Positions 43,851-56,358 of a stretch of 64,000 bases of DNA are shown piece by piece. The stretch comes from Symbiodinium sp. CCMP2592. Taxonomy: Eukaryota > Sar > Dinophyceae > Suessiales > Symbiodiniaceae. The stretch is from NCBI GenBank assembly GCA_905221615.1, contig CAJNDT010001010.1:37255-101254 (forward strand), in the 5' to 3' direction. The notes beneath the pieces are model-generated. The model ran no database searches, had not been told where the DNA came from, and was given only the letters and a program-made list of their open reading frames with translations. Made by a program: the position numbers and the translations under genes. Positions within the stretch are counted from its first letter, which is position 1. Every line of letters starts with the position of its first letter.

Positions 43851-45655
43851 TTCATCAAGTCGAGGACAAACCAGGCTTTAGGGCTTGATCTCTTGGGCAT
43901 GAAAGTCTAAATCTAAGCCCGAAATCCTAAACCCTAAGCCACACTCTGCAGCTCAACCCTATCTTCGTGTTTTCATGTTGGTCTCAGGTCCTGAAGCTTT
44001 GGGTCCAGGGGAGCTGATAGATAGAACAAGAGTAGTTGAGTAGTCACCCATTCCGATACCCGGGAGTCCTTCGGAAGCCCTCACAGGCCAGACGTGGAGG
44101 CGAATGGCTTATGTAAAGGTTGCAGGCGATTAATGGCCATGTTCCCTGATAAGCCCTAAAAGCGAACCTGACAATCTGCACCAGGTGACCCTGACTTTGC
44201 AAGAAGTTCAGGGCGTCTGGCCACCTTCAGATCAGCATAGTTAAGTCAAAGCTTCAGGGCATCTCAGGACCGTCAGCCCCGCCTTCAGACTCCAATCGCT
44301 TTCATCCGTCGACGTCGCTTGAACTATAGCCCGATCATTCTTGCAGTGAGAGAACCTTACACAAGGGCTCCCGAGTCTCAAAGGGCACTCAACCCTGAGA
44401 CGCTGAGCGCCTTGAAGCGTTTCAGGGCATAGGGTTTGGGATGTAGTATGTCTCAGATTCTAGAACCCTGCAGAACCTCTGAACCTCCCAAAACCCTAAA
44501 CCCGCTCTGAGAAAAGCTCTAAACTCTAAACCCTGCAAACACTATTCTGTTTTGGACTCCCCGTCTACTTTGTTGTCGAAAGCTTAGTTCCCCAATACCC
44601 AACCTTTAAACTGTTTGGGTTCTTATAGTTTAGTAGTGACCAGAAAGTTTAACCTTCTATTTCTGTGGCTTATAGGGGAAGTAAGAAAAGGTACCCTCGT
44701 CAGGGATGAGGAATTGTGGGGGCTTGTGGGTTTAGGCAGTCTGTGATTTTGACATTGGGCTTAGGTGGTATACGGATAAGGGTTTTGCAGTGTATGGATA
44801 AGGGCTTCGAGATTTGGGCGGCTTAATGGTTTTAGTTAGGGTTTGAGGGCTTTGGGATTTAGCCCTTGTTTAGGGCTTGGGGTTAAATCCCGAAGCCGTA
44901 AATTGAATCTCCAACCAAAAGGTGTATCTCCTCGTAACGTATCAGGGGATTAAGTAAGTAATTAGGGTTATATGTAACGTAAAACCTGTTACACGTAGAA
45001 TCAAGCATAGCTTCCTTACTTAAATCCCTTACAGTACCTTATGAACTCTTTCGAAACCCCTGAAGATTACCCTGTAAACGAAGCCTAGTCACCAAGCCCT
45101 AAACCCCCACAAGACCCTCACAAATCCCTAGCAAACCCCTAGCAGTCCCGACACACTTCGTCGAAACTGCGGTTAGAGTCTGGACACGCCTGCATTGTTA
45201 CAGGAACACTTATAGAACCTCTTCGAAACTCGTAACGGAATCAACATCCTTCTCAGGTCCGGCGCTTGGCAGCTCGGCAGCTCGTCGACGACCTTCCCGA
45301 GCAGTCTCGTCTTCCCGCACGGCCGACGTCTGCGCAGGTTCGAAGGAATTTGAGGGATTTATGGGCCGTTGGGGTTCTATAAGGGTTTATAGGGTTCTCA
45401 TAAACTAATAGCCCCAAACCCTAAACCCTAAACCCTAAACCCCCAAACCCTAAGTTCTAAGCTCTAAACTGATAAAGTTGTGGGTTTAGGGTTGACGCGT
45501 TTAGCGGCTTCCGGTTTCGGTTTAGGGTTGCAGGCTGTGAGGAGTCCAAGGGAGCCGACATACTTAAAGGATCATGGGACTTAGTAACTTTAAAGCTCCT
45601 TAAAGGGATCTATAGGGTTCCTTAAGGGGATCTATGGGGTTTAAAGCTTAGGGCC
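43851..45655. other. Non-coding, telomere-like fragments and a possible foldback
   Basis: GGATTAAGTAAGTAA (44951) and TTCCTTACTTAAATCC (45012) form a loose inverted repeat. A CCCTAAA cluster lies at 45415-45455. A left-end fragment of family A lies at 45562-45589. No gene is seen. Confidence 0.4.
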
Positions 45656-45776
45656 TACTTAAAGGATCATGGGACTTAGTAACTAGGGTTATTATTGGGG
45701 TAACTATACTTATTACATATAACCCCAATTAAGGGACTTATAACTGTAGTTACTAAGTCCCATGATCCTCCAAGTA
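45656..45776. mobile_element. MITE-like element, family A (best copy)
   Basis: TACTTAAAGGATCATGGGAC at the left and GTCCCATGATCCTCCAAGTA at the right, with AACCCCAATTAAGGGACTTA inside. A left-end fragment lies 70 bp upstream, as also happens at 3078-3288. Confidence 0.88.
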
Positions 45777-46480
45777 AGGCTTCCGAGAGGAGCATGTTTG
45801 GCATTCTTTTCTACGCACTCTTTCCACGACGTCATGCTGTCCATGCACGGCCAAGCTGAAAATCCGCTGTGACGCTACAAGCCTCGCGCCGTCGGTATGA
45901 TGGGAGTAGTACCGAAGTCTGCATCAATCATACTTTTTGCAGGTCCAACGGATACACTTTAACTCTTCGAAACTAGATCTTGCATGCAGATGGAAAAGAG
46001 CCCGTAAAAGTGAAACAAGTAGGAAATCCTCGAATTCGGATCGTGGTCATGGTCATCCGTGATGGTGATGCAGGTGGCGAGTATGACATTAGTAGTGACG
46101 GTTAGAGGTGATGGTGGGGATTCCGTTGATGTCATTGGTGATGTGGTTGTCGATGTTGCTGGTCCCCACCACGACAATGATGAGGATAAGGATGCCGATA
46201 AGGATGAGGACGGTGATCAGGATGAGGACGAGAGCCAGGGCGAGGATGAAGATGTGGACGACATTGGGTGGTGATGTTCATCATCACAGTTTCAAGCGGT
46301 GGTGATGGAGGTCTTTATGATCTCAGACAGGATGTGATGATGCTGGTGATGACAAACTGTTGTTGACGACGCTGTGGTGATTTGGAGGAGGAGCAGGAGC
46401 AGGAGCAGGAGCAGGAGGAGGAGGAGGAGCAAGAGGAGGAGGAGGAGGAGGAAGAGGAGCATGCGGTGGAGGAGGTGGTG
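45777..46480. repeat. Low-complexity GAT/GAC and GGAGCA tracts
   Basis: 46050-46300 is rich in GATGATGGTGATG and GACGAGGATGAG motifs. 46381-46475 is a (GGAGCA)n/(GGAGGA)n array. Open frames here are compositional. Confidence 0.75.
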
Positions 46481-46625
46481 CAGAGACCGTTGCACGATGA
46501 TTGATCACATTGTGGATGTATTTGGCAGGGTTTCTGATTTCTAATCCAATCCTTAACATGAGATGATCTCACTGCCCAGCTACTTTTGGGGTATGCACCT
46601 GTGCTCGTCGAAATTCCCTGAACAG

Positions 46626-47585
46626 GTTGCCGAGGCGCTGCGCGAGACGCAGGCACAAGCCTTTCTTTGCCAAGAGGTGCGTCTTCTGAAAGGCGTATTT
46701 CCTGCGCCGCTAGCACAAATATTATTTCTGCCATCTCTTGTTTGCAGAGTAGCCGCGCAGATGCTAGTTAGCGTTAGGAGCGATCGGGCCGTGATCCCTT
46801 TGTAGGGTTCGGGGAGGAAGCTGGGGGGTTGGAGGCCAAAAATACCTCAACCCCAAATCACTTAAAACTCCCTTGAGGGGCAAGCCCGAAAATCGTTTAA
46901 CCCTACCTGAACCCTGAATAACTTACCTTTTTAGGGTTCCTTATTGTGGTTTCTTCATATAAGTCCTTAAGACGCGCCTAAATTAAATTTCTTACCCCTT
47001 AACCGTAAACGAATTGTGGCCTTCGGGGATGGGTATCTTTGAGTTGGGGACCTTTAGGTCGTTTGGGGTTTTGGGCTTCAAGAGTGCTGACTTAAGCACC
47101 AGGGCGCAACAAGAGGCTTGCAACCCTGAATCCTGAAGCCTAAATTACACTCGCTTGTTTTTAGCGTCAGCCTGAAAGTGCAAATGCCTCAAGTGCCAAC
47201 CAAGCGGAGCGATCTCACAAGGACGTGGGAGAGTGGCCTTTCGCAAGAAAGAGCGGCCTGAGGCCTCAGAGGCCTGACAGGGAGCTGTTGCAGAACCATC
47301 CAGCCCCCATGGTGGACTTCCTCCGTGGCGTCTTGAAGCCCCCAGCACGAGCTACGTGGCCTGGCAAACTTCGGTGGCGGTTGGCCCCGAGCTTCCGTCT
47401 TGAACTCGCTGGCGAAGGCTGCCTGGCAGCTGATACCCTGGGCCTTTCCTTTCTTGAACCCCAGCTTGTGCAGGAGCCCATTATACTATAATTATAAGGA
47501 GCCCCCTCCCAATAATATGCTGAAGCCGCAGCAAGCTGAGATGGTTTATGATGGCTTGTGGGGCACCTGGCCCGATGCTCCCTGA
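46626..47585 (+). CDS. Possible small gene of unknown function (three exons, 5' end not found)
   Basis: Exon 46626-46676 encodes VAEALRETQAQAFLCQE and ends GAG|GTGCGT. Exon 47165-47473, after a TTGTTTTTAG acceptor, encodes 103 residues with strong G/C third positions, including APMVDFLRGVLKPP and SFRLELAGEG. Exon 47532-47585 encodes QAEMVYDGLWGTWPDAP and stops at TGA. All phases are 0. The second intron is only 58 bp, GA-AG, and contains a family-H-like remnant (TATACTATAATTATAAGGAG). The first exon faintly recalls the LQE motif at the start of endonuclease/exonuclease/phosphatase domains, as in LINE elements, but the rest matches nothing I know. Confidence 0.42.
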
Positions 47586-48014
47586 GCTCAGGACTGTCCG
47601 AACCTCTGAGCCCTTCAAGACCACCTGGCACCCGAAAGCCCCAAAATCTGAAGCCACACCTTAACCCCGCCCCCAACCCCAAACCTTACATCTCGCAAAG
47701 CCCTCGCAGCCCGGGAACCCTCTTCCTTACACCCTTAAAAAACACCAAACCCTTAACGGCGACACCAGCTCACCAAAAAAAACCTCGGTGCTAAACCGGA
47801 TTCAAGACCCGCATAGCCGGGCATAGCCTTAATACTACGCCTAGTAGTAGAGCAGGCAACCTTTAACCTTTGTTGGGATAGTATAATCCTTATATAGCCC
47901 CTATATAATCAAAAAAAGTTAACCTTGAGTTCCCCATGATATCCGACAAGTAGGTCAAACTGTATCAGGCTGAGGTTCTTGGGAGGTTTTGTAACGTGGT
48001 TACACAGGGACTGA
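47586..48014. mobile_element. Non-coding stretch with a family-G copy at 47841-47955
   Basis: The copy has GGCAACCTTTAACCTTTGTT, then TATATAGCCCCTATATAATC, then CCCCATGATATCCGACAAG. 47586-47840 is CCCTAA-like non-coding sequence. Confidence 0.8.
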
Positions 48015-48119
48015 TGTGGGAACCTGATTAAAAGAACCTTGGGCCTTTATTAGGGTTCCTTATATGGATCCTACTATTTTTCGGTCATAGGCCCAGGGTT
48101 TCTTAATCAGGTTCCTACA
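48015..48119. mobile_element. MITE-like element, family B
   Basis: GTGGGAACCTGATTAAAAGA and CTTAATCAGGTTCCTAC are inverted ends. The core GGGCCTTTATTAGGGTTCCT matches the copy at 37579. Confidence 0.85.
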
Positions 48120-51100
48120 GTAGAATACTGCTGATTCTGCAGACAACCCTTCCAACTCGCAACTAAGAAAGGAATCTGAGAACATCTTCTTAGCCCCTGA
48201 TGCACCCTAAAAGGGGCCCTAAGCCCCAAACCCCCAATTACAAACCCTTAAACCCCAAGCCGTTATAGACTTCTACATCTATAAATTTCTAGCCGGAGGC
48301 GCCCTTCTTACCAGTCTTCTCAGCACCAGGCGGTGAGTTTCGGGGCTGTGGCTTTGGGGGGGTAGAGGAGCCGTCAAAGGAACCCTTAGTGAACCCTTAA
48401 TTGAAGAACCCGTTGAGGGAACCACACAGGTTTTGACGCTGTTGTTTTTTAGGTGCCTTTGGTACTTAGCGTGTACGATGTTTTTGGCGAGGGGTAGTGG
48501 ATGTAGTGTCGAGGGTGGCTCTTGGAGTGGCTGTTGCCCTATAAACCTCAATCTTGCAGAATATGGCGGGCTCACCTGTAGGATGTTGGACTCAGTTTGC
48601 CTGGGCTGGAGTGTTTTAGGACTTTGGGATGCAAGGCTGGAAGTGCTCAGGTTTAATGGGAGCGGCTTTTGGCATTTGGGTTGAAGGGTTACTAGGCTGA
48701 GTCCTTCCGGGCTTTGGATTTTTGAAATTGATGGCGGTTGGGTGTAGGATGGGCCCTGCACCCCCAAACTCTACAATTCGAGATTGGCGTTTAGTATAAA
48801 GGGGCTTCCAGCTTCGGGGTGACATGTTTAATTGTCTTTAGCATCCCGGGTGAAAGAAGGGGTCTACAATTTATCGCTCGAAGGTTTAGTCCTTGGCTAC
48901 CGTATGGCTGAGGATTCAGCTACTGTTTCTAGACGGTCGGAGTGTTTGCAAACCCTAAACCCTAAACCCCTAAACCCAAATCCCATTGTAGTCCCTAGAA
49001 AAGCTGCCATAATCGACCCCCAAACCCTTTTTTGATGATGGAGGCCCAGGCTTCTATGGGTTATTGGTTTAGGGTCTAGGGTTTTACGAGTTTAGGGTTT
49101 AGGGGTTTACGAGTTTAGGGTTTGGGTTTAGGGTCTAGGGGTTTACGAGTTTAGGGTTTGGGTTTAGGGTCTAGGGGTTTACGAGTTTAGGGTTTAGGGG
49201 TTTAGGGTTTAGGGGTTTACGAGTTTAGGGTTTGGGTTTCGGAGGTTGAGAGTAGAGGGTTCCAGGCTCCAGGTGCGCCTAACTCCAAACTCCAAGCGAA
49301 CTTTCCGTGCTCCGTGATTTCCCAAAGCACAAAAACCAATCAACCAACAGAAACAGACCCTAAACTGACGTGTGGAGCCTTGCAAGCCTTGAGCGAGTGT
49401 GAGCGACGAAACTGAGACTGGCCTGGGCCACTAGCTTCGCCCTAAACTCCAACGTTGTAATCGGCAAGCCTTACATTGGGCCTCGTGTTCTTTAGGGAGT
49501 GCGTGGATGCCTCAGAAAGGCCATCACTAATGAAAAACTAAGATTATTTCACTTCTAACATCCCCACCCTAGCGCTTTGTCCTTCCTACACTCAAATCCT
49601 AAGACCTAAAGAACCCGAGCCTAAACCTTGAACCCTGGTGTTCCCGAGCACTCCAGGGATTCTCACGGTAGTCTGTGGGGTTGGGCACTCCAGGGATTCT
49701 CACGGTAGCCTCACGGTAGTCTGTGGGGTTGGGTCCTCCAGGAGGTAATCTCAGCGGGCGAGGAGTAATAGCTGACTTTAAATTCTATCAACCCCACATC
49801 GAGGATCAGCTAGCAAGGATAGGCACTGGCTTTAACGGTGACAATACAAGAATCTCGGTTGCAAGCAACAGTCTGCCCAAACGCAGTCGTCCCTTGTAAC
49901 TCATCCGGTGAACCTCGCAAGGCGATGGCCCACGAAGGCCAGTCCCGTGCATGGCTGAGGGCTTTAAGGATTTTGTTGGGCATGTGTGTTTCAACACTAG
50001 GCACTGAAAGGGGTAAGGTCCTGCTATCAGCCGAAGTCTTTAAGGTACGTGCACCTTCCCAGGGTCCAAAATCATAAGTCGTGAGTGCGAAACACCAGGC
50101 GTTCCTGGCAGACATTGGCAATAGGCAATAGTGATTCTAATCGCCACTTCATTTAGTGACCCCTCATGTTGCTGAAATGCCCAGGCGTATTAGCTCAGCA
50201 GCCCTGCAAAACCAAGCCTGGTTTAGGGTTTAGGGCGGATCCAAACCTGTAACCTTGGCAGTTGCATTCCACTTGGGGTTATAAGTAGTTATAAGTACTA
50301 AGTCCCATGATCCTAAAGCCCCAAAAGCCCTAAAGCCCCAAAAGCCCGAAACCCCAAAACCCTAAGCCCTAAAGCCCCAACACCTTGTTCTGATATTAAG
50401 GCCCCTTTGCTAAACGAGAAGCTCTGAAGGTGTTTAGGGCTGGCCCCGCGGACGCGCCTGGATGCTGCTGTACGGGCTGCCGAGGGAGGTGCTCTCGGTT
50501 TAGGGTTTAGGGGCAGCTGTGAGTTTCAAAAGGTGATGTAAAGCTTCAAATATCAAGGCTTCATCGGTTTGCATAACGGCCTCAGAAGGGTTATCGCGTC
50601 TAGAAAGTCTTTATGAGTGCATTAAAGGGTTTTCTGTGGAGGCGGGCGAGTTCGAGTGCTTGCGTTTTCCCGTTTAGTGTTTTCGGGATTTGGGATCCGG
50701 AACGACGGCACCCGAGACCCAACCCCCTAAACCTTGAACCCTCTCCGGCTCGATGCCAGCTCATCCAGGCGTTGTGCCAGCTGACAGCTTGGCCGACCCT
50801 CCCAACATCACGCTCCTCCTCTTGCATTCAGGCTTTCGGGGTTTATGGTTTTTGTGTCTAAAGTTCAGTTGTGTGTTCCGGGTCTCCGGGTTTGAAGTGT
50901 CCCTTCTGGTTATAAAGATGAGTTTCTTTGTTATAGCGCGCGCCCGGGGCTAGAGTGTTCAGCAGAAGCCGGGCCCAAACTAGCCGGAGTCCGACCTGTA
51001 TCACATAGGGGCTTCAAGACAAGATACTTAACAATCTAAATCAACATCCAAGCCTAGGGTTTGGCGGTTTAGGGCTTAGGGTTTGGACCATACACCCAAG

Positions 51101-51247
51101 ACCACGTCTTCGAGGCTCTCTCTGATGATTTTAACTGCGGCCGAGATCTTGCAGAGTAGACACGAACTCGCTGGTGGTTGCTTATGGGAGCCCTCCATAT
51201 TCTAGACTTGTACCCTATGTTACGGAGCACCCTCTAAACCCTTAGAC
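48120..51247. other. Non-coding, telomere-like arrays and small duplications
   Basis: A TTTAGGG-like array with a repeated GGGTTTACGAGTTTAGGG motif covers 49064-49245. A 46-bp tandem duplication (ACTCCAGGGATTCTCACGGT) lies at 49647-49740. A family-A right-end remnant lies at 50277-50320. Open frames here (for example 49838-50077, 50613-50861) lack support. Confidence 0.45.
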
Positions 51248-53213
51248 TAGTAAAACCGCAATTACCGCGGCCAGCTCCGGCACAGGGGATTCCGATGTGC
51301 TCGGGTTGACCCCGTGACATGAGGCTACTTGCTAGGGTTGGTGACTGGATAACCTACTTTCAAACGCTCCTGCTGATCATTCGAAAATCGAGTCTCAGGA
51401 TGATGACATGATATCTCCCAGCCAACATAAATCTGTAGCTTTATCAGCTACTCGAATCATCGAACTGTTGTGAACTTCCTGAATCAACCTCCAAATCTGC
51501 CTGCTGTGGGCTACTGGCGTTTATTGCGGTTCTGACCACAGCCGTCGGCATCGGTAGATTTCGGCAGGCCCAGACATTTGTGGGCTTCCTATTCAGCAGC
51601 TGGGTTTTTGAACTCAGTGTTGGGGCTTGCGCTTTGGGCTATGGATTGGGTTTGGGCACAAGGTTTTGTGAAGGCTGAGTTAAGAGTTCAAACGTTCAGG
51701 GTTTGGGGTTTAAAGTTCTCCGACAACCTAGGCTTCATGCAACAAGGTTTACAGTTTAAACTGGAGGCTGTGGTGTTGCGGTCTAGAGCTTAACAGGTCG
51801 CTGTCAGGACTCCCTGACTCATTTTGCCGGCCTTCCTTTCGGCTGAGCAGATGTTCCCTACTTCAAGAAGTATATAGACTTTGGCATGATAAAATCAAAA
51901 AGCGCGCCGTAGTGCCTGGCGGCCAGGAGCTTTCAAGAAAAACCTTCCTGTTTTGAATCTGTGGGGTGGGATGCGCAGTAACTCAAGTCCGTTCAAAAAG
52001 CACGCAACGCGGAAGCTGTTGCTTGAAAAACTCCGAAAGAGAGTATCCTGCACGTGCGGCACAGGATTTCCATGGAGGTGCGCACAGGCTGCGCGCGTTG
52101 GCTTCGGCAGTTTCGGGCTGCGCTGGGCAGCTTCGGGCAGCTTCGGGCAGCTTCGGGCAGCTTCGGGCAGCTTCGGGCAGCTTCGGGCAAAGGGCTGCCC
52201 GAAAGGGAAACCAGCTTTCGGGCACGTGCGCGGGCGGGAAGGCAGCATTCGGGCAATTCGGGCAGCTTCGGGCAGCATCGGGCAGCATCGGGCAGTAACG
52301 GGCGGCATCGGGCAGCGTCGGGGAACGTCGGGTGGCATGGGGCGGCGTATTTCGCAGCGCTTTGTCAGAAAATCCGCAGAAAAGCAGTGAATTACGAGTG
52401 GAACGGTGGCCACCAGTTGCCTTGTTCCTTCGGCTTCATTTGCAAGTTTTGAGCGTCCCGCAGCGCCGTCCGGCTAAGCCAAGAACCACCGCGTGGGTTC
52501 AAAACAGGCAGGTTTTGCTTCAAAGCTCCTGAAGCGACTGCCCACCAGGCACTACGGCGCGCTTTTTGATTTTATCATGCCAAAGTCCATATACTCTGAA
52601 GTAGGGAACATCTGCTCAGCCGAAAGGAAGGCCGGCAAAATGAGTCAGGGAGTCCTGACAGCGACCTGTTAAGCTCTAGACCGCAACACCACAGCCTCCA
52701 GTTTAAACTGTAAACCTTGTTGCATGAAGCCTAGGTTGTCGGAGAACTTTAAACCCCAAACCCTGAACGTTTGAACTCTTAACTCAGCCTTCACAAAACA
52801 TTGTGCCCAAACCCAATCCATAGCCCAAAGCGCAAGCCCCAACACTGAGTTCAAAAACCCAGCTGCTGAATAGGAAGCCCACAAATGTCTGGGCCTGCCG
52901 AAATCTACCGATGCCGACGGCTGTGGTCAGAACCGCAATAAACGCCAGTAAACCACAGCAGGCAGATTTGGAGGTTGATTCAGGAAGTTCACAACAGTTC
53001 GATGATTCGAGTAGCTGATAAAGCTACAGATTTATGTTGGTTGGGAGATATCATGTCATCACCCTGAGACTCGATTTCGAATCATCAGCAGGAACGTTTG
53101 AAAGCAGGTTATCCAGTCACCAACCCTAGCAAGTAGCCTCATGTCACGGGGTCAACCCGAGCACGTCGGAATCGACCCTGTCACCGTTGGCCGTGGTTTT
53201 GGCGGTTTTGCTA
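51248..53213. repeat. Large foldback element: 0.7-kb inverted arms around a 10-bp minisatellite
   Basis: The left arm is about 51248-51957 and the right arm about 52498-53213, reverse complements of each other. In 51578-51793 against 52669-52884 the translated frames differ by one residue in 71. The arms diverge more towards the loop, where the right arm has an extra GCAGTCGCTTC-like piece. The 540-bp loop holds CTTCGGGCAG repeats (about 52127-52190 and, degenerate, 52250-52350). The 145-codon frame in the loop follows the 10-bp repeat and is not a credible gene. There is no transposase, so a non-autonomous foldback element or a local inverted duplication fits best. Confidence 0.88.
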
Positions 53214-54230
53214 CCTTAGACCAACCCCTAAGTACCTGGAAGTCAACTAGAACTTGAGGTTGGAGACCCCGATGTAGGCTCGTGGTTCGGGACAGAGTTT
53301 AAGGCTGCGGGCTCCGGGTGGGAGACAAGGATATGTAGTTTGGGATGCATCGCTCTGAGCACCCTTGTTGCTAAAGATGACTTTGCAGAGGACCACGCCA
53401 TATATCACAACGTCCAAACCCTAAACCTGAACCCTGGCAGCCTCTAAGGTTTGGGGTTTTGGGGTTTGGGGTTTTGGGTTTCATGTTGAGGGACCTGAGA
53501 CAGACCTTGATGGTAGATCGGCTTTTCGCCCGTGAGTGCCATGGTGATACGGTGGATGATATAAATCCTGCATTACCCATAAAAAGGCATTTTCCATAAT
53601 TTCCATAGTTTAGGGTCATTAAGGTAATGCAGGATTTATATCATCAACCGTAGGATCTTTACTAGAAGGACTTCGAAAAAATCCGAAAACGAGCGGAATA
53701 AGTAGGCGGCGGCGAAAGGCTCCAAGCACGTGTTAGAAACTCAAGTTTGTAACCTGACGTAAACACGAGACCAAGTTCAGGTTGAGAGTTTGAAAGTTTA
53801 ACGTTTAGTAGTACGCGCATCCAGGGCCCAGAAGAGTACACATCTCATCTGCCGGGCCTACACAAGACCCTGAGGTGAGACTTTTGTGGTTTGTCGATTT
53901 GGCTGGTGGGTTTAGGGTTTAGGTGCAGGGTTTTTTTGCTCAGAACTTGACTTGGGGCTCGAATCTAAAGCTTATTCGAAACTTAAGCCCCGAACCACAC
54001 CTTCAACAACTGCAAATACTGATGAGACACTGATGAGATTTATGATGATCTATAAAAGCTCCGAAACCCTAGCCAGAGGCTTTAAAGTAGTTCCTTTTTG
54101 GGATTACCTTATAGGATTCTATATACGAACCCCAAAAAGGAACTACTTTGGGGCCTTTGGGAAAGCCTAAGCCCAGGATCCAGGCGGCAGCTCAGCCGCA
54201 GTTTGTTTGACCTATGTCAACTCCCTCTAC
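53214..54230. repeat. Non-coding stretch with two single foldbacks
   Basis: 53555-53645 has 23-bp perfect arms (GATGATATAAATCCTGCATT and its complement). 54084-54149 has arms AAAGTAGTTCCTTTTTGGG and CCCAAAAAGGAACTACTTT. Each is seen once. The rest is telomere-like and unassigned. Confidence 0.75.
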
Positions 54231-54339
54231 CCAGAGAGCCCAATACCCCTTAATTAAGGAATACTCCTTAAATCATATTGAGGATCCTACTATAGTTTAA
54301 GCTATATTCCTTAATAAAGGGGTATTGGGCTCTCTGGGT
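54231..54339. mobile_element. MITE-like element, family D
   Basis: CCCAGAGAGCCCAATACCCC and the inverted GGGGTATTGGGCTCTCTGGG are 20-base perfect ends. The core GGATCCTACTATAGTTTAAG matches the other family-D copies. Confidence 0.92.
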
Positions 54340-55831
54340 ATTTGTCCATGCCAAAAGCCAGCAGAAACCAAATGTGCTGTACAGTGTCTTTCGTGTTGTG
54401 GATGCTATAGGGCGGACACTATTGCGGGTGCTGACATGGACATTGTGCATGGGGTCGTCACAAGAATCCAGATTTCAGTTTCTGGAAGGCTCCGGCCTAG
54501 GCGATTTCAATTTTTTTTTGGGCGTGGAGCTCTTGAGGCAGAGAGGCTTTGGCGCTGTGAGGGCGGCTCGGGGTGTATACGTGTTTGGTTTCAGGCTCCA
54601 AGCGTGGGGTCTAGGGAATCTTGCTTTACCTTCAACTTCTTTGTTCCCCGACTACTCAGCTGGTCCATGGGTTGTAGTCAAGTCGGTTAGAGCCATAGGC
54701 GAGGTGACTACAGTTCGTAATGCTGGCAACAACCAGTGATAGTTGCAGTATGACGCAGAACTCTCGATTTATCTACAAATCAATGCGAGAGGGAAAAATC
54801 TACAAATCAACCCTTACGTCACGCACTGCTCGTTGAGAAGACACCTTTGACAACTCCGATCGGTTGCAGCACATGTTTGTTCAATCGCAGTCGGCGGACG
54901 TTTGCGCCCTTCTTTCGTGTCGGCACGCCAGATACCGTAAATGGGAACGTTTTGTCAACAAGGGGCCGTTGGATTTGAGTGAGGATCAGGCTTTCGGGCT
55001 TTTGTGGGTCCTTGTCCTTATGAAAACTCCCCTCGCTGCATGCACTTCGCAGGAGGTAGAGTTTGAAGACCCGCAGAGAGTAACTATGGAATACCAACCT
55101 GAACCCTAAACCCGACTCAAACCCTACGGAACCTACTCTTCTTGGGTGCTAACCCTTGCGTGGAAAAGCGAGTTCAGGGTCTCACGGTATGCCCCCCCAG
55201 CTCAGGACGCTCCGGCCGACGCTTTCTACGTGCTGTTCGCGAAAGCCCAGCTCAGAGCTGCTTGCGTTCTTACCGCCTCTCGTCTCGAATTAGCCGTGTA
55301 CATCCGAGCACCCTCCTAAACCCTAAACTTTGTGAATCCTTGAACCCCTAGGGCCCAGAAACATCAAGTGACCCTGTTTTTCGGGAGTTTTTAGGACGAG
55401 GTCTGCGGGTCTAATCCTGAAGGCTGCACAAGATGAACGGTCTGGAGCTTCCTGCGCTCTATTTAGGGTTTCGGGCTTAGGGCTTAGCGGTTTAGGGTAA
55501 GTCCTGATGCAAAAAAGGGTTTAGGGGTTTAAGCTGTCTCCCGTCACACGCACACCCACACACACACACACATCGGCTTCAGTACGGGTTCCAAACGAAA
55601 GGGTTTAGAGGTTTAGGGTTGGGGGGTCTAGGGCTTGAGTCCAGCGGGCACACACAGGGGTTTAAAGGTCTAGATGGGTTTAGGGTGTATAGGGGTTTGG
55701 ATGTTGAGTATACCAACTTCCCAGCTTGCCGTGAGTGTGTGCTACCGAAGACCTAGCCCTGAGTTTTCTGCTACCAAGCTGTGGGGTCGGGATATGGCAG
55801 GTAGCTGTCACGTGGAAGTTTTAAGTAAGCC
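54340..55831. other. Non-coding, one weak open frame
   Basis: 54873-55109 is open with mixed composition and no family match. A short (CA)n tract lies at 55548-55573 and TTTAGGG fragments at 55460-55720. Confidence 0.3.
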
Positions 55832-56358
55832 AACTTAAAGGATCAGGGGACTCAGGAAGTAAGGTCATGAGTACCCTAATCGGAGTTATAAGTATATATG
55901 GTTACCTTATTTGTTATAACCCTAGTTACTAAGTCCCATGAATCTTTTTTTTTGTGCCAAAATGTGGGCCTTACCCCTTCTTTTGCAAAGGCTAGGGGCC
56001 CTAGAGCCCATATGTTAGAAGGGGCCCCCACCCTGTAATAGTGCTATACTAGGAATATAATAGGGCCCTAATATAATCCTTATTGTCACTAATACAGGGT
56101 GGGGGCAGCTTCTAACCCATGTGAATTTAAGCCGTGACATCCTAGAGAGACCTCCAAACCCGAATCCTTCCATGCCTCAAATCCAAAACCCGCCCTAAAC
56201 CCCTGAATCCGAAATCTGGGACCTCGCCTGGATTGTCGGAGTGTGAGCTCCGAAATCTGGTAGTTTCCGAAATTGGGGGACCTTAATATAGTACCCCAAA
56301 TAGTAGGATCCTCTTTATAAGAACCCCAAAATTAGGCACCCGCTCATTTTCGGAAACA
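55832..56358. mobile_element. Cluster: family-A copy, single foldback, family-E copy
   Basis: 55832-55945 has CAACTTAAAGGATCAGGGG and CTAGTTACTAAGTCCCATGA (family A). 56010-56121 has 29-bp arms starting CATATGTTAGAAGGGGCCCC (single copy). 56259-56358 has TAGTTTCCGAAATTGGGGGA and ATTTTCGGAAAC (family E). Confidence 0.75.

Noticed and set aside
46059..46274. Asp/Glu-rich frame as a calcium-binding protein
   Set aside because: The sequence is a degenerate GAT/GAC simple repeat with no EF-hand spacing.
51578..51793. 71-codon frame repeated at 52669-52884 on the other strand as a conserved gene pair
   Set aside because: The identity is explained by the DNA inverted repeat; there is no coding bias or family.
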